The notes below the pieces were generated by a model, which was given only the letters and a program-made list of their open reading frames with translations, ran no database searches and was not told where the DNA came from. Shown here in pieces: positions 1 to 9,858 of a stretch of 64,000 nucleotides of DNA; within the stretch, counting starts at the first letter, position 1, and each line of letters opens with the position of its first letter. This DNA comes from Staphylococcus felis (GTDB lineage Bacteria > Bacillota > Bacilli > Staphylococcales > Staphylococcaceae): contig NZ_CP027770.1 of assembly GCF_003012915.1 (NCBI RefSeq), positions 2,356,001-2,420,000 of the forward strand, given 5' to 3'. A program made the translations under genes and the position numbers.

Positions 1-11
1 TAACAATTAAG

Positions 12-470
12 TCACCCCTCTAGTATTTCTTTTAATTGAGACATTTGCTCTTTAACCTTTACTTTTTCAATAACATCAATAACATAACCCTCTTCATCAA
101 TAACAAATGTCGTACGGACAATCCCCATTGACGTTTTGCCAAATGTTTTCTTTTCTTGATAAACTCCTACAGTATCTGATAATTGGTAATCTTCATCTAC
201 TAATAAATCAAAGTTTAAATTATGCTTTTGAGTAAAATTTTGATGCTTTCGTTTAGTATCGCCACTCACCCCGAGGACAGTTGTATTGAGCTGATTAAAA
301 TAGGATATGTTATCTCTAAAATCACATGCTTCTGTCGTACAAGTGGGTGTATTGTCTCTCGGATAAAAATAAATCACAGCTTTTCGTCCTTTTAATGATG
401 CTTTCGTTATTTTTTCACCATTTTGGTTTTCTAATTCAAATTCTGGAAATTGATCTCCTTTTTTTAACAT
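12..470 (-). CDS. bcp: Bcp/PrxQ-type thiol peroxidase
   Basis: Peroxiredoxin of the Bcp/PrxQ family, a cytoplasmic enzyme that reduces hydrogen peroxide and organic hydroperoxides, normally with thioredoxin. The 152-residue product has the family length. The motif PTCTTEAC carries the peroxidatic cysteine (C44) and a resolving cysteine (C49) five residues on, typical of atypical 2-Cys enzymes. I chose the ATG at 470, the second of two adjacent ATGs, because it sits about 7 nt from the AAAGGAAG ribosome site and gives a start (MLKKGDQF) like staphylococcal relatives. The gene is divergent from hemL2, separated by a short promoter region. Family assignment is secure. Confidence 0.93.
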   Translation of the reverse strand: MLKKGDQFPEFELENQNGEKITKASLKGRKAVIYFYPRDNTPTCTTEACDFRDNISYFNQLNTTVLGVSGDTKRKHQNFTQKHNLNFDLLVDEDYQLSDTVGVYQEKKTFGKTSMGIVRTTFVIDEEGYVIDVIEKVKVKEQMSQLKEILEG

Positions 471-523
471 CATATCTCTTCCTTTCTTCATTCGCTAATA
501 ACTTTTTATTTTATGATACGATA

Positions 524-529
524 TATAAT
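524..529 (+). promoter_or_regulatory. Candidate -10 box of hemL2
   Basis: A perfect TATAAT lies 33 nt before the hemL2 ATG in the short bcp-hemL2 divergent gap. No convincing -35 box is visible at the usual spacing, so this is a weak call based on the hexamer and its position. Confidence 0.35.
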
Positions 530-561
530 GACAATATAAAATTAAAAGAGGTTGATACACG

Positions 562-1848
562 ATGAATTTTTCAGAAAGCGAAAAGCTTCAACAATTATCA
601 AATGAATATATACTTGGAGGTGTCAATTCTCCTTCACGCTCATATAAAGCAGTTGGTGGAGGTGCTCCAGTTGTCATGAAATACGGGCAAGGTGCGTACC
701 TTTATGATGTCGATGGCAATCAGTATATTGATTATTTACAAGCCTATGGGCCAATCATTACAGGACATGCTCACCCACATATTACAAAAGCTATTCAAGC
801 ACAAGCCTCTCTCGGTGTACTTTATGGAACACCTACAGAGTTAGAAATTCAATTTGCTCAAAAATTAAGAGCTGCTATACCATCACTTGAAAAAATGCGT
901 TTTGTCAATTCAGGAACAGAAGCTGTGATGACAACGATTCGTGTTGCAAGAGCTTATACAGGACGTAATAAAATCATCAAATTTGCTGGCTGTTATCACG
1001 GACACTCTGACTTGGTATTAGTTGCAGCTGGTAGTGGCCCTTCACAATTAGGTTCTCCTGACTCTGCTGGCGTTCCTAAAAGTGTTGCTCAGGAAGTCAT
1101 CACTGTTCCATTTAATGATATTGATTCGTTCAAAGAAGCCATGAAACATTGGGGTGATGACGTTGCTGGTGTTCTAGTCGAACCAATAGTCGGTAATTTC
1201 GGGATGGTTGAACCTAAAGAAGGTTTTTTAGAAGCAGTTAACACAATTACACATGAGTATGGCGGTTTAGTCATATATGATGAGGTTATTACAGCATTTC
1301 GTTTCCATTACGGTGGAGCTCAAGATTTACTAGGTGTTTATCCAGACTTAACTGCTTTTGGTAAAATTGTAGGCGGTGGTTTACCAATTGGAGGATACGG
1401 TGGTCGACAAGATATTATGGAACAAGTGGCTCCATTAGGCCCTGCCTATCAAGCTGGAACGATGGCTGGAAATCCCTTGTCTATGAAAGCAGGAATTGCA
1501 TTATTAGAAGTTTTAGAACAAGAAGGTGTATATGAGGAATTAAACCGCTTAGGTCAAATGTTAGAAGAAGGTTTATTAAAATCTATCGAAAAATATAACA
1601 TTAAAGCAACTATTAATCGTGTTTACGGTGCATTAACGGTTTACTTTACTGACGTTCATGTCACACACTACGAACAAGCTGATGCATCAGATGGAGACAT
1701 GTTTGCTCGATTCTTTAAACTCATGCTCAATCAAGGGATTAACTTGGCACCTTCAAAATATGAAGCTTGGTTTTTAACAACAGAACATACTGAAAAAGAT
1801 ATTGAAAAAACCATTAAAGCAGCAGATTATGCATTTAGCCAACTTTAA
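562..1848 (+). CDS. hemL2: Glutamate-1-semialdehyde 2,1-aminomutase (second copy type, HemL2/GsaB)
   Basis: PLP-dependent class III aminotransferase fold enzyme that converts glutamate-1-semialdehyde to 5-aminolevulinate, the tetrapyrrole precursor. At 428 residues it has the family length. The PLP lysine is K268 in AFGKIVGGG, the cofactor-binding aspartate lies in [10 protein letters not shown] (about 239-247), and NSGTEA (116-121) is the phosphate-binding turn. Staphylococci carry a hemL in the hem operon and this separate paralogue away from it; no other haem gene is nearby here. Whether this copy contributes to haem synthesis is not shown by the sequence. The start follows an AGAGG site. 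Confidence 0.9.
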   Translation: MNFSESEKLQQLSNEYILGGVNSPSRSYKAVGGGAPVVMKYGQGAYLYDVDGNQYIDYLQAYGPIITGHAHPHITKAIQAQASLGVLYGTPTELEIQFAQKLRAAIPSLEKMRFVNSGTEAVMTTIRVARAYTGRNKIIKFAGCYHGHSDLVLVAAGSGPSQLGSPDSAGVPKSVAQEVITVPFNDIDSFKEAMKHWGDDVAGVLVEPIVGNFGMVEPKEGFLEAVNTITHEYGGLVIYDEVITAFRFHYGGAQDLLGVYPDLTAFGKIVGGGLPIGGYGGRQDIMEQVAPLGPAYQAGTMAGNPLSMKAGIALLEVLEQEGVYEELNRLGQMLEEGLLKSIEKYNIKATINRVYGALTVYFTDVHVTHYEQADASDGDMFARFFKLMLNQGINLAPSKYEAWFLTTEHTEKDIEKTIKAADYAFSQL

Positions 1849-1942
1849 TCAACTTGAAAATTTCGATATAACGGTGTATAACTTTGTTTAAACCATTTTT
1901 TCACATAAATACAAATGATGACATAAGAAGGAGTGCAAATAT

Positions 1943-3037
1943 TTGAAGTTAGGTGCACGTATATTAAAAACAGGGATTGCTATTATTCTCGCTGTTTCGA
2001 TTGCTTCATTGCTACCTATTGATGCAGGTATGGTCACAGTCGCCGGAATCGCTGCTGTTGTTGCCATGCAGCCGAGTGTTTATAGAACATTTAAAACGAT
2101 TGTTGATCAGTTTCAAGGTAATGTAATTGGGGCATTACTTGCTGTTGCCATGGTTACAGTATTCGGCAATCATATTCTCATTATGGGGGCAACTGTCATA
2201 CTACTGATTGCCTTATTATTTAAAATGAATATTGCTCATGTTGCTACACTTGCAACAGTGACAGCACTAGTCATCATGGGACAACATGACGGTTCATTTT
2301 ACATTTCAGCTTTTTATCGATTTTCACTAGTGATGATTGGTGTACTCAGTTCCTTTATCGTTAATTTGACGTTCTTGCCACCCAAATTTGAAACAAAAAT
2401 TTATTATAACTCACTCAATATCTCAACTGATATTTTCAAATGGTTCAATCTTGTTTTAAATGATGCAACCGAGTTTAATTATGTCAAAAATGACTTGGAA
2501 AATTTAAGACAGCGTATTGTGAAGCTAGAACAGTTGCTTGAATTTTATAAAGAAGAACGGACATTAACAAAAAAACAAGTTTTCGCTCAAACACGAAAAA
2601 AAATCCTATTTAAAGAGATTGTTTTATCAACACGAGATGCATATGATGTTTTAAGGCGGATGAATCGATACCATAACAGTATGATTAATATGAGCGATGC
2701 ATTTATATTACAATTAAAGCTCGAAGTGGACGAACTAGTGCAATTTCATGAACAAATTTTAATTAGTATTACTAAAAAAGCAAAGTTTTATAATAATGAA
2801 GAAACTCACACGATTGTTAATCCTTTAAAAAAAGATATTCTTATTGCTTTCAAAGAAGAACTTGCACACCAACACGATGAAAATGAAACATCTTATGCGA
2901 ATGTCATGCATATTATTTCATCATTAGAAGAATACCGTTATAATTTAGAACATCTTAATCGTTTAAGACTCAGTTACTTCAAATATCACTCTACCGATCC
3001 AGACATAGAAATTATTGAAGAAGATTTTGATTTATAA
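1943..3037 (+). CDS. ArAE/FUSC-family membrane protein (first of two)
   Basis: Membrane protein of the aromatic acid exporter/FUSC type (DUF939-like). The N-terminal 140 or so residues form closely packed hydrophobic helices ending in FLPPKFETKIYYN, and the C-terminal 220 residues are a charged, helical, probably cytoplasmic domain. This is the layout of single-chain Gram-positive ArAE proteins, whose substrates are mostly unknown. The start is TTG, supported by an AGAAGGAG site 9 nt upstream. A related but diverged protein lies at 29084-30082. The gene runs toward a convergent flavoprotein gene, with an intergenic repeat between them. The family is fairly sure; the transported substrate is unknown. 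Confidence 0.78.
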   Translation: MKLGARILKTGIAIILAVSIASLLPIDAGMVTVAGIAAVVAMQPSVYRTFKTIVDQFQGNVIGALLAVAMVTVFGNHILIMGATVILLIALLFKMNIAHVATLATVTALVIMGQHDGSFYISAFYRFSLVMIGVLSSFIVNLTFLPPKFETKIYYNSLNISTDIFKWFNLVLNDATEFNYVKNDLENLRQRIVKLEQLLEFYKEERTLTKKQVFAQTRKKILFKEIVLSTRDAYDVLRRMNRYHNSMINMSDAFILQLKLEVDELVQFHEQILISITKKAKFYNNEETHTIVNPLKKDILIAFKEELAHQHDENETSYANVMHIISSLEEYRYNLEHLNRLRLSYFKYHSTDPDIEIIEEDFDL

Positions 3038-3090
3038 TTTAGTTAAATTGATACTCTGAATTTGCGACTTATGTTAACTTAAAGTATTAA

Positions 3091-3377
3091 GAGTATGGGT
3101 CATCAATCCCAAAATAATAGCGTAGAGATGGTTCAATGATTGAATCACCTCTACGCTTTTTCTTTATCAATCATTCGTATTGATTGGCTCGCATTTCCTA
3201 GGGGGATGGGTCGAGCCGCAGTCTCGACGCTCATCCTATTCCCTCAGGAGTCTCGCCAACAACACTACGTGATATACATGTAATTTTACATCAAAATACT
3301 TTAAAAAAGACATTTTCGTATCATTGAATGAATTATCTCATTATAAGAAAACTTCGAGATATTTATGTCCCATCTTG
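3091..3377 (-). repeat. Intergenic repeat, copy A
   Basis: One of five good copies of an element of about 270-330 bp. It contains the hairpin GCGTAGAG...CTCTACGC (3120-3156) followed by TTTTTCTTT. A GC-rich core of two inverted arms follows (GGATGGGTCGAG and its partner around 3203-3236), then an AT-rich part and an end reading TTTATGTCCC. Taking copy B as forward, this copy is reversed. It fills the gap between the first FUSC gene and the convergent glutamate-synthase-like gene, and its hairpin lies 83 nt past the FUSC stop codon. No coding capacity is evident. Confidence 0.85.
3120..3164 (+). terminator. Hairpin terminator of the FUSC gene, inside repeat A
   Basis: An imperfect stem of about 16 bp (GCGTAGAGATGGTTCA against TGAATCACCTCTACGC) is followed directly by TTTTTCTTT on the plus strand. 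It is positioned to end transcription of the upstream membrane protein gene. Confidence 0.7.
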
Positions 3378-3386
3378 TTTCTATAT

Positions 3387-4964
3387 TTATTCAATCAAAT
3401 TAAGTTGATATTGTCGTACAGATTGAATGTGCCCATGTTTCTGTTTTAGCGTTACATGCTCAGGCCCAATTTCAGTTGGACTATTCACCCCCACTGCACT
3501 GGCAATATTAAACAAACCTTCATGAAGACTCGTGATATAGTTTGTGACCCGATATTGTTTTTCCTCAATCACTAATGCTTTTTCTTTTTTAGGATCTGTT
3601 GTCGCTACGCCTACTGGACATGTGTTTTTATGGCATTGACGACTCATTATGCATCCGACGCTAATCATCATAGCTCGTGCAACATTGACTAAGTCTGCTC
3701 CTAATGCAAGTGCTATTGCAATTTTATCTGGCGTCACTAACTTACCTGATGCAAAAATTTTGATACGTTGGCGAATGCCATGCTGCTTTAAAATACCGTC
3801 GACAATCGGTAATGCCGTAAACAATGGCAAACCTACACCATCTTGCAATTCTTGAAATGAAGCTCCGGTGCCACCTTCTCCTCCATCAACAGTAATAAAA
3901 TCTGGATATACATTTAATGTTTTCATCGTTTCAACTAATTTGTGAATATCTGATTTTTGACCAACTACTATTTTAAATCCGACTGGTTTTTGACTCAATT
4001 GACGTAATGAATCAATCCACAATAATAAATCTTCGGCATTATTAATAAATTCAAAACGATTCGGTGAGTCAATTGTTTGATAAGGTGTGACATTTCGCAT
4101 TTTAGCGACTTCTTCTGTGACTTTGTGACCTTCGATATGTCCCCCTCTCGTCTTGGCACCTTGCGCTAATTTAATCTCAAACGCTTTAATGCGTTCATTC
4201 CGCGCTTTTTCCATAAATAGGGCTTCACTAAAATGACCTTCAAGATTACGAACACCAAATAAACCCGGACCGATTTGAAAAATAATATCAGCCTCTCCAG
4301 CAAGATGATGCGGTGATAATCCACCTTCTCCCGTGTTCATCCAAGTTCCAGCTCTACCAAGTCCTTTAGATAATGCGGTAATTGCGTTACGCCCTAATGA
4401 ACCATAACTCATTCCAGACTGGCCAACCAGACGCTTAGCATAGTATGGATATCTGATGTCTTCTCCAATTTTAACGTAATGCTCTTCTTTTAACATAAAA
4501 GGCTCGATTTCTTTTTTTATTAATGATTCTTTTCTATTGAATAAACTTTCTTGTTTAATTTTGTATATAAACGTTGAAATCAATTGTTGATTATCTATAT
4601 GTAAATCACGTTTTTGAACAGGAAACATTGTATTATTAATCAAAAAGCCTTCTTCGTAATTTTTCTCAGTCCCAAAACTATCAGAACGACTATTATATTT
4701 ACCAGCTATGACAATATGACGATACTGATCTCGTGTAAATGGTTTATCTTCATTATCATTTAAAAATAAATATTGACGCAGTTCTGGACCGATATGCTCT
4801 AAAAAATAACGTATTCTCGCTAAAACTGGATAATTCCTTAAAACACTGTGTTGCTTTTGCCTTTTGTCGAAAATTAAAAATGTAATCACTGTGACTAATA
4901 GTATCAAAATCGCACTTACTATGAGTATGTTCACAAACAATTGTAATACTGTTAAAAATTGCAT
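3387..4964 (-). CDS. FMN-binding glutamate synthase-like protein, membrane-anchored
   Basis: Stand-alone homologue of the FMN and iron-sulfur domain of glutamate synthase large subunits. It lacks the N-terminal glutaminase domain. An N-terminal hydrophobic segment (about residues 5-30) is likely to anchor it in the membrane. The TIM-barrel part follows, with the FMN-region motif TVDGGEGGTGAS. The cysteine cluster GCIMSRQCHKNTCPVG has the C-x5-C-x4-C pattern of the 3Fe-4S site. I start it at 4964, giving 525 residues, because an AAGGGGGG site lies just upstream; a longer frame to 5039 lacks that support. The physiological acceptor is unknown, and true glutamate synthase activity should not be assumed. 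Confidence 0.85.
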   Translation of the reverse strand: MQFLTVLQLFVNILIVSAILILLVTVITFLIFDKRQKQHSVLRNYPVLARIRYFLEHIGPELRQYLFLNDNEDKPFTRDQYRHIVIAGKYNSRSDSFGTEKNYEEGFLINNTMFPVQKRDLHIDNQQLISTFIYKIKQESLFNRKESLIKKEIEPFMLKEEHYVKIGEDIRYPYYAKRLVGQSGMSYGSLGRNAITALSKGLGRAGTWMNTGEGGLSPHHLAGEADIIFQIGPGLFGVRNLEGHFSEALFMEKARNERIKAFEIKLAQGAKTRGGHIEGHKVTEEVAKMRNVTPYQTIDSPNRFEFINNAEDLLLWIDSLRQLSQKPVGFKIVVGQKSDIHKLVETMKTLNVYPDFITVDGGEGGTGASFQELQDGVGLPLFTALPIVDGILKQHGIRQRIKIFASGKLVTPDKIAIALALGADLVNVARAMMISVGCIMSRQCHKNTCPVGVATTDPKKEKALVIEEKQYRVTNYITSLHEGLFNIASAVGVNSPTEIGPEHVTLKQKHGHIQSVRQYQLNLIE

Positions 4965-5061
4965 CCCTATCCCCCCTTTTGACTTCTTATCTCTAATAGT
5001 ATATCTCTTAATAGCTTCTGCCAAACTTTTAATACACAAAAATAGAAGTGAGCTAGAATGT

Positions 5062-5096
5062 GAAAGCGGCTTTCAAACTAAGGTGACATCACCTTA
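5062..5096. other. Two small palindromes upstream of the glutamate-synthase-like gene
   Basis: GAAAGCGGCTTTC (5062-5074) and AAGGTGACATCACCTTA (5080-5096) lie side by side between the Sav1866-type gene and the flavoprotein gene, both read leftward. They could be part of the flavoprotein promoter or operator region. There is no T-run typical of a terminator, and the function is not evident. Confidence 0.3.
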
Positions 5097-5141
5097 CATT
5101 GCTATAACTTTCCAATCATTCATTAACTCACTTCAATGATA

Positions 5142-6881
5142 TTAATTCAACTTTTGAATATTATAGAGTCTATGATATGCACCCTTTTGACGCATGAGTG
5201 ATTCGTGATTCCCCTCTTCAACGATATTACCATTTTCAACTACAATAATTTTATCTGCATGTGTAATAGTTGAAAGTCGATGTGCCACTATTAAAGTTGT
5301 TCGATCATGACTTAATGTCTCTAATGCTTCTTGTATAATTGCCTCACTTTCTAAATCAAGCGCACTGGTAGCTTCGTCTAATATCAGTATAGGTGGATTA
5401 TTTAGGAAAATTCGCGCTATTGACAGTCGCTGTTTTTGACCACCCGATAATTTAACGCCTCTTTCTCCAACTTCTGTATCATACCCGTTTGGTAAATTCA
5501 TAATAAAATCGTGTGCGTTTGCCATTTTCGCAGCTTCCATTACTTCTTCAAATGTTGCATCAGGTCGTCCTAGCAAAATATTCTCTTTAACAGTATCTGA
5601 AAATAAGATATTGTCCTGTTGAACCATACCAATTTGACGGCGTAAACTAGAGGTTTCAAATGATTTGATGTTGTGACCATCGATTGTAATAGCGCCTTGA
5701 GTTACATCATAAAAACGTGGAATGAGACTAATTAAAGTTGACTTTCCTCCACCACTCATCCCGACAAAGGCAACAGTTTCACCATGATTTACTTTAAGAT
5801 TAATATGTTGTAATACATCTTTTTCTTCCTTATTGTAGCGGAATGATACATCACGGAACTGAATATTCCCATTTTTAATATTTATAGGTTGAGCACCTTC
5901 GATATTTTTAATATCGTATGGCTCATCAAACAACTGAAAAACACGATCCATAGATGCAAAACTTTGCGTTAACGTTGTAAATGAGGAGACTAACCGTCTT
6001 AGTGGTCCGTACAACTGCTCTAAGTAACTTACAAAAGCAGCGAGTGTCCCAACTGTAATAGAACCATTAATTGCTAAGGATGCACCATATCCGATTACAA
6101 TGAGTGGTCCAATGTCGGTTACCGTGTTTATCGCTGAAAATGAATATGCATTCCAACGCGTATGTTTAAACGCCTTATTAAGAAAGTTTCTGTTACGGAT
6201 ATCAAAGTTTCGGGCTTCATTATCTTCAATCGCAAAACTTTTAATAACTAACATACCATTGACCCGTTCATGCAAAAAGCCTTGTGTTTCGGCTAATTTT
6301 TGTGAACGTTGTCGTGTAATGGCTCTTAATCTTCCAAAAAAGAAATATACTGTCAAAATATAAAACGGCAAAATTATAATTGCAGCAACTGTTAATTGTA
6401 CATCTAAAAAAAGCATAACCGACAGCGCAATGATAATGGTGATACAGTCTAGCCATATATTCATGAGCCCTGTCATTATAAAATCCTTCGTTTGCTCAAC
6501 ATCATTGATGACACGTGAAATAATTTCTCCAGCTTTATTATTTGCATAAAACCTTGAACTTAATGCTTGCAGGTGGTGATATAACTTTTTTCGTATATCA
6601 TATAAAATTTGATTACTTGTCCACTGCGCCATGTATTGACGTAAGAATTCAATAGGTGGACGCAAAATCACAAAAATAAATGCAGCAATCAACATTGCTA
6701 TCAGTAGATGATTCATTTTATCGTTAATACTCATCGCACCATTATTAATCACATCATCGATAACGTATTTGATTAATAATGGTATGAGTAGTGGTATACC
6801 AAATTTAAGGATACCTACAATAATTGTTCCAAAAATCAACCATTTATATGGTTTAACAAATTCTAGGTAACGTTTAATCAT
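5142..6881 (-). CDS. Sav1866-type multidrug ABC exporter (fused membrane and ATPase domains)
   Basis: Homodimeric half-transporter that couples ATP hydrolysis to export of amphipathic compounds across the membrane. The 579 residues match S. aureus Sav1866 almost end to end as I remember it. Six transmembrane helices occupy about 15-320. The ATPase domain follows, with Walker [11 protein letters not shown]-loop region QQDN, signature LSGGQKQR, Walker [13 protein letters not shown] and the switch histidine in VAHRLST. All catalytic motifs are intact, so it should be active. It lies downstream of ntdP on the same strand but is separated from it by a strong hairpin. The physiological substrate is unknown. 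Confidence 0.95.
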   Translation of the reverse strand: MIKRYLEFVKPYKWLIFGTIIVGILKFGIPLLIPLLIKYVIDDVINNGAMSINDKMNHLLIAMLIAAFIFVILRPPIEFLRQYMAQWTSNQILYDIRKKLYHHLQALSSRFYANNKAGEIISRVINDVEQTKDFIMTGLMNIWLDCITIIIALSVMLFLDVQLTVAAIIILPFYILTVYFFFGRLRAITRQRSQKLAETQGFLHERVNGMLVIKSFAIEDNEARNFDIRNRNFLNKAFKHTRWNAYSFSAINTVTDIGPLIVIGYGASLAINGSITVGTLAAFVSYLEQLYGPLRRLVSSFTTLTQSFASMDRVFQLFDEPYDIKNIEGAQPINIKNGNIQFRDVSFRYNKEEKDVLQHINLKVNHGETVAFVGMSGGGKSTLISLIPRFYDVTQGAITIDGHNIKSFETSSLRRQIGMVQQDNILFSDTVKENILLGRPDATFEEVMEAAKMANAHDFIMNLPNGYDTEVGERGVKLSGGQKQRLSIARIFLNNPPILILDEATSALDLESEAIIQEALETLSHDRTTLIVAHRLSTITHADKIIVVENGNIVEEGNHESLMRQKGAYHRLYNIQKLN

Positions 6882-6932
6882 GTTCTTATAATCCCCCAGT
6901 CATACATCGACAATCGTTAAACACCAAAATAC

Positions 6933-6983
6933 AGAGCGGAACTGAAATCAAAACATTTTTGTTTGAATTCATGGTTCCGCTCT
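6933..6983 (-). terminator. Long hairpin downstream of ntdP
   Basis: The outer stem AGAGCGGAAC/GTTCCGCTCT (6933-6942 with 6974-6983) encloses further pairing (TCAAA with TTTGA). It lies between ntdP and the Sav1866-type gene, both read leftward. The T-run after the stem is weak (TATTTTG on the minus strand), so termination is likely but not certain. Confidence 0.6.
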
Positions 6984-7046
6984 TAGTAGCCCTATCTAGT
7001 TGTGAAATATTGGCATCTCATTGCACAGTTTATATGCCAAAATAAA

Positions 7047-7589
7047 TTATTTAGTTCTTAGTTTATGGAAGCGATCGCGCCATACTTTGATGAAATCTGG
7101 TGCAAATGGTCCCTTTTTTTGCTCTATCCACTGTTGAAGGATATCTACACTTCTTCTTAAAATTAAATCTATGTCTTTAGGATAGTTCATTTGATTCATA
7201 TGTTGTACATATTCATCTTCATCTAATAAATGATACTTCCCGTTCGGATATACTTTGATATCCAAATCATAGTCAATATACTTTAATGCTTCTTCATCAC
7301 AAGCAAATGGTGAAGACAAGTTACAATAATAATAAACACCATCTTCGCGAAACATACAGATGACATTAAACCAATATTGTGAATGAAAATACACAATTGC
7401 AGGCTCGCGTGTTATCCACGTACGTCCATCGCTTTCAGTGACGAGTGTATGATCATTGCCTCCAATAATCACGTCTTCAGTACCTTTTAATATTAACGTT
7501 TCAGACCAAACACGATGAATATTTCCGTCATGCTTATAGGACTGAATTTTAATCGACTGTCCTTCTTTAGGAATGCACGATTTAACCAC
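7047..7589 (-). CDS. ntdP: Nucleoside tri- and diphosphatase NtdP (DUF402, UPF0374)
   Basis: DUF402-family cytoplasmic enzyme that hydrolyses nucleoside tri- and diphosphates. The S. aureus orthologue (SA1684) has been described as NtdP and linked to virulence. The 180-residue product has the family length, with the conserved block [21 protein letters not shown] and the acidic run [14 protein letters not shown] that is expected to bind metal. The GTG start at 7589 is supported by a GGTGG site about 8 nt upstream. It is followed by a hairpin and preceded by mutY on the same strand, with a 71 nt gap. The orthology is strong. Confidence 0.9.
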   Translation of the reverse strand: MVKSCIPKEGQSIKIQSYKHDGNIHRVWSETLILKGTEDVIIGGNDHTLVTESDGRTWITREPAIVYFHSQYWFNVICMFREDGVYYYCNLSSPFACDEEALKYIDYDLDIKVYPNGKYHLLDEDEYVQHMNQMNYPKDIDLILRRSVDILQQWIEQKKGPFAPDFIKVWRDRFHKLRTK

Positions 7590-7660
7590 TTGTCACACCA
7601 CCTTTTATATTTTCACCTGATTATTATAGCATACTACTTTACAACACTTAATTATAACGC

Positions 7661-8698
7661 TTATTGAATAGCATTGAATATCTTTGTCATAGGCACCGGA
7701 AACGTCAATGCTTGTTTTTCATCAAGTGACATCAAACGATATTGATTTGGCAACTGCTTTAGATCATCGTTGGATAACGTCGCAATATGCACTTTTAAAT
7801 TCCAAGTCATATGTGTAAATTGATGCTTAAGTCGGTATATATTTTCACGCTCTATTTTAAAGGAATTACCTAATCTTTTTTTTACTGTATCGATGCCGTC
7901 ACTCTTATTAAATAATGGAAACTGCCACATCCCATTTAATAGTCGTTCTTGGCGTTTTTCAATTAAGTAGTCTCCACTATCACCTTGTATAATATAAACA
8001 TCCATATCTAACGATGCTTTTTTCATTTTTTTAGTTTTGACTGGTAGCTCTAAAACCGTACCTTCATGATATGCCTCACAATGAACTTGTACTGGACAGA
8101 ATAAACAAAGGGGGGCTTTAGGTGTACAAATCAATGCACCTAATTCCATCATCGCTTGATTAAACGTTCCTGAATGCATCTTGACATACGGTTTGAGTTG
8201 TAGTTCGTAAGTTTTTCGGGTTTGTGGTAGTGCAGTATCAAGCCGGTCATTATTTAATCTAGACCATACCCGAAATACATTACCGTCAACAGTAGGAAGT
8301 GGTGTATCAAATGCAATACTTAAAACAGCCGCTTGTGTATATGGACCGACACCTTTGAGCGCTTTAAATTGTTGTGGGTCTTTTGGAATGACACCGCCGT
8401 AATGATTCACAACCTCTTTCGCAGCAATATGAAAATTTCGCGCTCGACTGTAATAGCCTAAGCCTTCCCAATATTTGAGCACTTCATCTTCTTGTGCCTC
8501 TGCCAATGACATAATATGAGGAAATCGATCCATAAAACGCTTATAATAATCTCTTACCGTATCAACTTGTGTTTGTTGAAGCATGACTTCGCTTACCCAA
8601 ATCGCATAAGGGTCCGATGTTTCTCTCCACGGCATCTGACGTTGATTTTCATCAAACCAATCAATTAAATTTTCTTTAAAAGCTTCTTGTTTAAACAT
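7661..8698 (-). CDS. mutY: Adenine DNA glycosylase MutY
   Basis: Base-excision repair glycosylase that removes adenine mispaired with 8-oxoguanine. The 345-residue protein has the helix-hairpin-helix motif LKGVGPYTQAAVLSIAF followed by the catalytic aspartate in TVDGNVFRVWSRL. An intact iron-sulfur cluster motif, C-x6-C-x2-C-x5-C, lies in CTPKAPLCLFCPVQVHC. The C-terminal third (from about 225) is the NUDIX-like domain that recognises 8-oxoguanine. The ATG at 8698 has an AAGGAGA site. It is divergent from the hydrolase at 8791. Confidence 0.95.
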   Translation of the reverse strand: MFKQEAFKENLIDWFDENQRQMPWRETSDPYAIWVSEVMLQQTQVDTVRDYYKRFMDRFPHIMSLAEAQEDEVLKYWEGLGYYSRARNFHIAAKEVVNHYGGVIPKDPQQFKALKGVGPYTQAAVLSIAFDTPLPTVDGNVFRVWSRLNNDRLDTALPQTRKTYELQLKPYVKMHSGTFNQAMMELGALICTPKAPLCLFCPVQVHCEAYHEGTVLELPVKTKKMKKASLDMDVYIIQGDSGDYLIEKRQERLLNGMWQFPLFNKSDGIDTVKKRLGNSFKIERENIYRLKHQFTHMTWNLKVHIATLSNDDLKQLPNQYRLMSLDEKQALTFPVPMTKIFNAIQ

Positions 8699-8790
8699 TC
8701 TAAATCTCCTTGCATAATAGCTAAATCATTTTGTTCATATCCATTTTAGCTTATAATGAATTTAAGTATTTTTTGAAAAGAGTGAGTAAT

Positions 8791-9768
8791 ATGGACACAG
8801 CTACACATATCGCAATAGGCGTGGGTCTCACTGCATTAGCTACGACTGACCCAGCGCTCTCACAAAACATGACAGCAAGTGCAACTGTTTTAATTGCAGG
8901 TTCATTGATTCCCGATATTGATACTGTACTAAAATTAAAAAATAATGCAACATATATCACTAATCATCGAGGCATTACACATTCAATACCTTTTACTTTG
9001 TTTTGGCCTCTCTTAATTACATTATTAACTTATGTTTTCTTCCAATCCGTCAATCCTTTTCATATATGGATTTGGGCACAATTGGCTGTTTTTTTACATG
9101 TTTTTGTAGATATATTCAATTCATATGGAACCCAAGCGTTACGCCCCATCTCTAATAAATGGATTCAACTGAGTGTGATTAACACATTTGATCCCATTAT
9201 CTTTTTGCTTTTATTAATCGGCATTGCCGTGTGGTCATTAGGCATTCATCCATATATTGTTTTTCTACCATTAACATGTATACTTATTTTGTATTACATC
9301 CTACGTTTCCAAATGCGTAATTGGTTGAAAAAACAAGCTTTAAATCAAGTTCAGCATCTTGGGAAACCTATCAAAGTTTTTGTAGCCCCCACTATTCGTT
9401 TTATGCAGTGGCGTATCGCTATTCAAACTGAAGAATATGATTATGTTGGACGTAGTTTTGGTCGTAATATTGTTTTTAGTGATAAAGTAAAGCGGCAACC
9501 TTATCCAAATGAAGATATTATGAGATATGCGAAAAATGACCCGAATGTCCGTGCATTTTTAAATTTCTCATCCATTTATCGTTGGCATATTCGACACGAC
9601 AGCAATGAGTTAACTGAATTAAGATTTATCGATTTAAGATATTTAAAAAATGGGCATTATCAATTTGTTGCGATCGTTCATCTTGATGAAGAGATGAAAG
9701 TCTTACATTCATATACAGGATGGGTGTTTAGCGAAGATAAGCTGATGAAAAAATTGTATGCGCATTAA
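8791..9768 (+). CDS. YdjM-family membrane-bound metal-dependent hydrolase
   Basis: Membrane protein of the YdjM/YfhO metal-dependent hydrolase family. The N-terminus MDTATHIAIGVGL and the following SLIPDIDTVL...HRGITHSI carry the conserved histidine and aspartate residues thought to bind metal. About four transmembrane segments follow (residues 60-180), then a soluble C-terminal domain of about 130 residues. I start it at 8791, not at a more upstream in-frame ATG, because the family motif begins there and AAAAGAGTGAG provides a ribosome site. The substrate is unknown for the family. It ends at a bidirectional terminator. Confidence 0.8.
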   Translation: MDTATHIAIGVGLTALATTDPALSQNMTASATVLIAGSLIPDIDTVLKLKNNATYITNHRGITHSIPFTLFWPLLITLLTYVFFQSVNPFHIWIWAQLAVFLHVFVDIFNSYGTQALRPISNKWIQLSVINTFDPIIFLLLLIGIAVWSLGIHPYIVFLPLTCILILYYILRFQMRNWLKKQALNQVQHLGKPIKVFVAPTIRFMQWRIAIQTEEYDYVGRSFGRNIVFSDKVKRQPYPNEDIMRYAKNDPNVRAFLNFSSIYRWHIRHDSNELTELRFIDLRYLKNGHYQFVAIVHLDEEMKVLHSYTGWVFSEDKLMKKLYAH

Positions 9769-9780
9769 TTTGAAATTACA

Positions 9781-9840
9781 AAAAGCTAGAAGTTGAGCAA
9801 TAGGCAAATAAACCTATTTGTTTTACTTCTAGCTTTTTTA
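9781..9840. terminator. Bidirectional terminator
   Basis: A strong 13-bp stem (AAAAGCTAGAAGT against ACTTCTAGCTTTT), with an inner AATAGG/CCTATT stem, is flanked by A and T runs. It lies between the convergent hydrolase and ABC permease genes and can serve both. Confidence 0.88.
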
Positions 9841-9858
9841 ATAAGTTAATCATACGTC

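Noticed and set aside
3091..3377. Repeat copies as insertion sequences or CRISPR
   Set aside because: No transposase frame, no target duplication that I can see, and the copies are scattered singly rather than as an array of short repeats with spacers.
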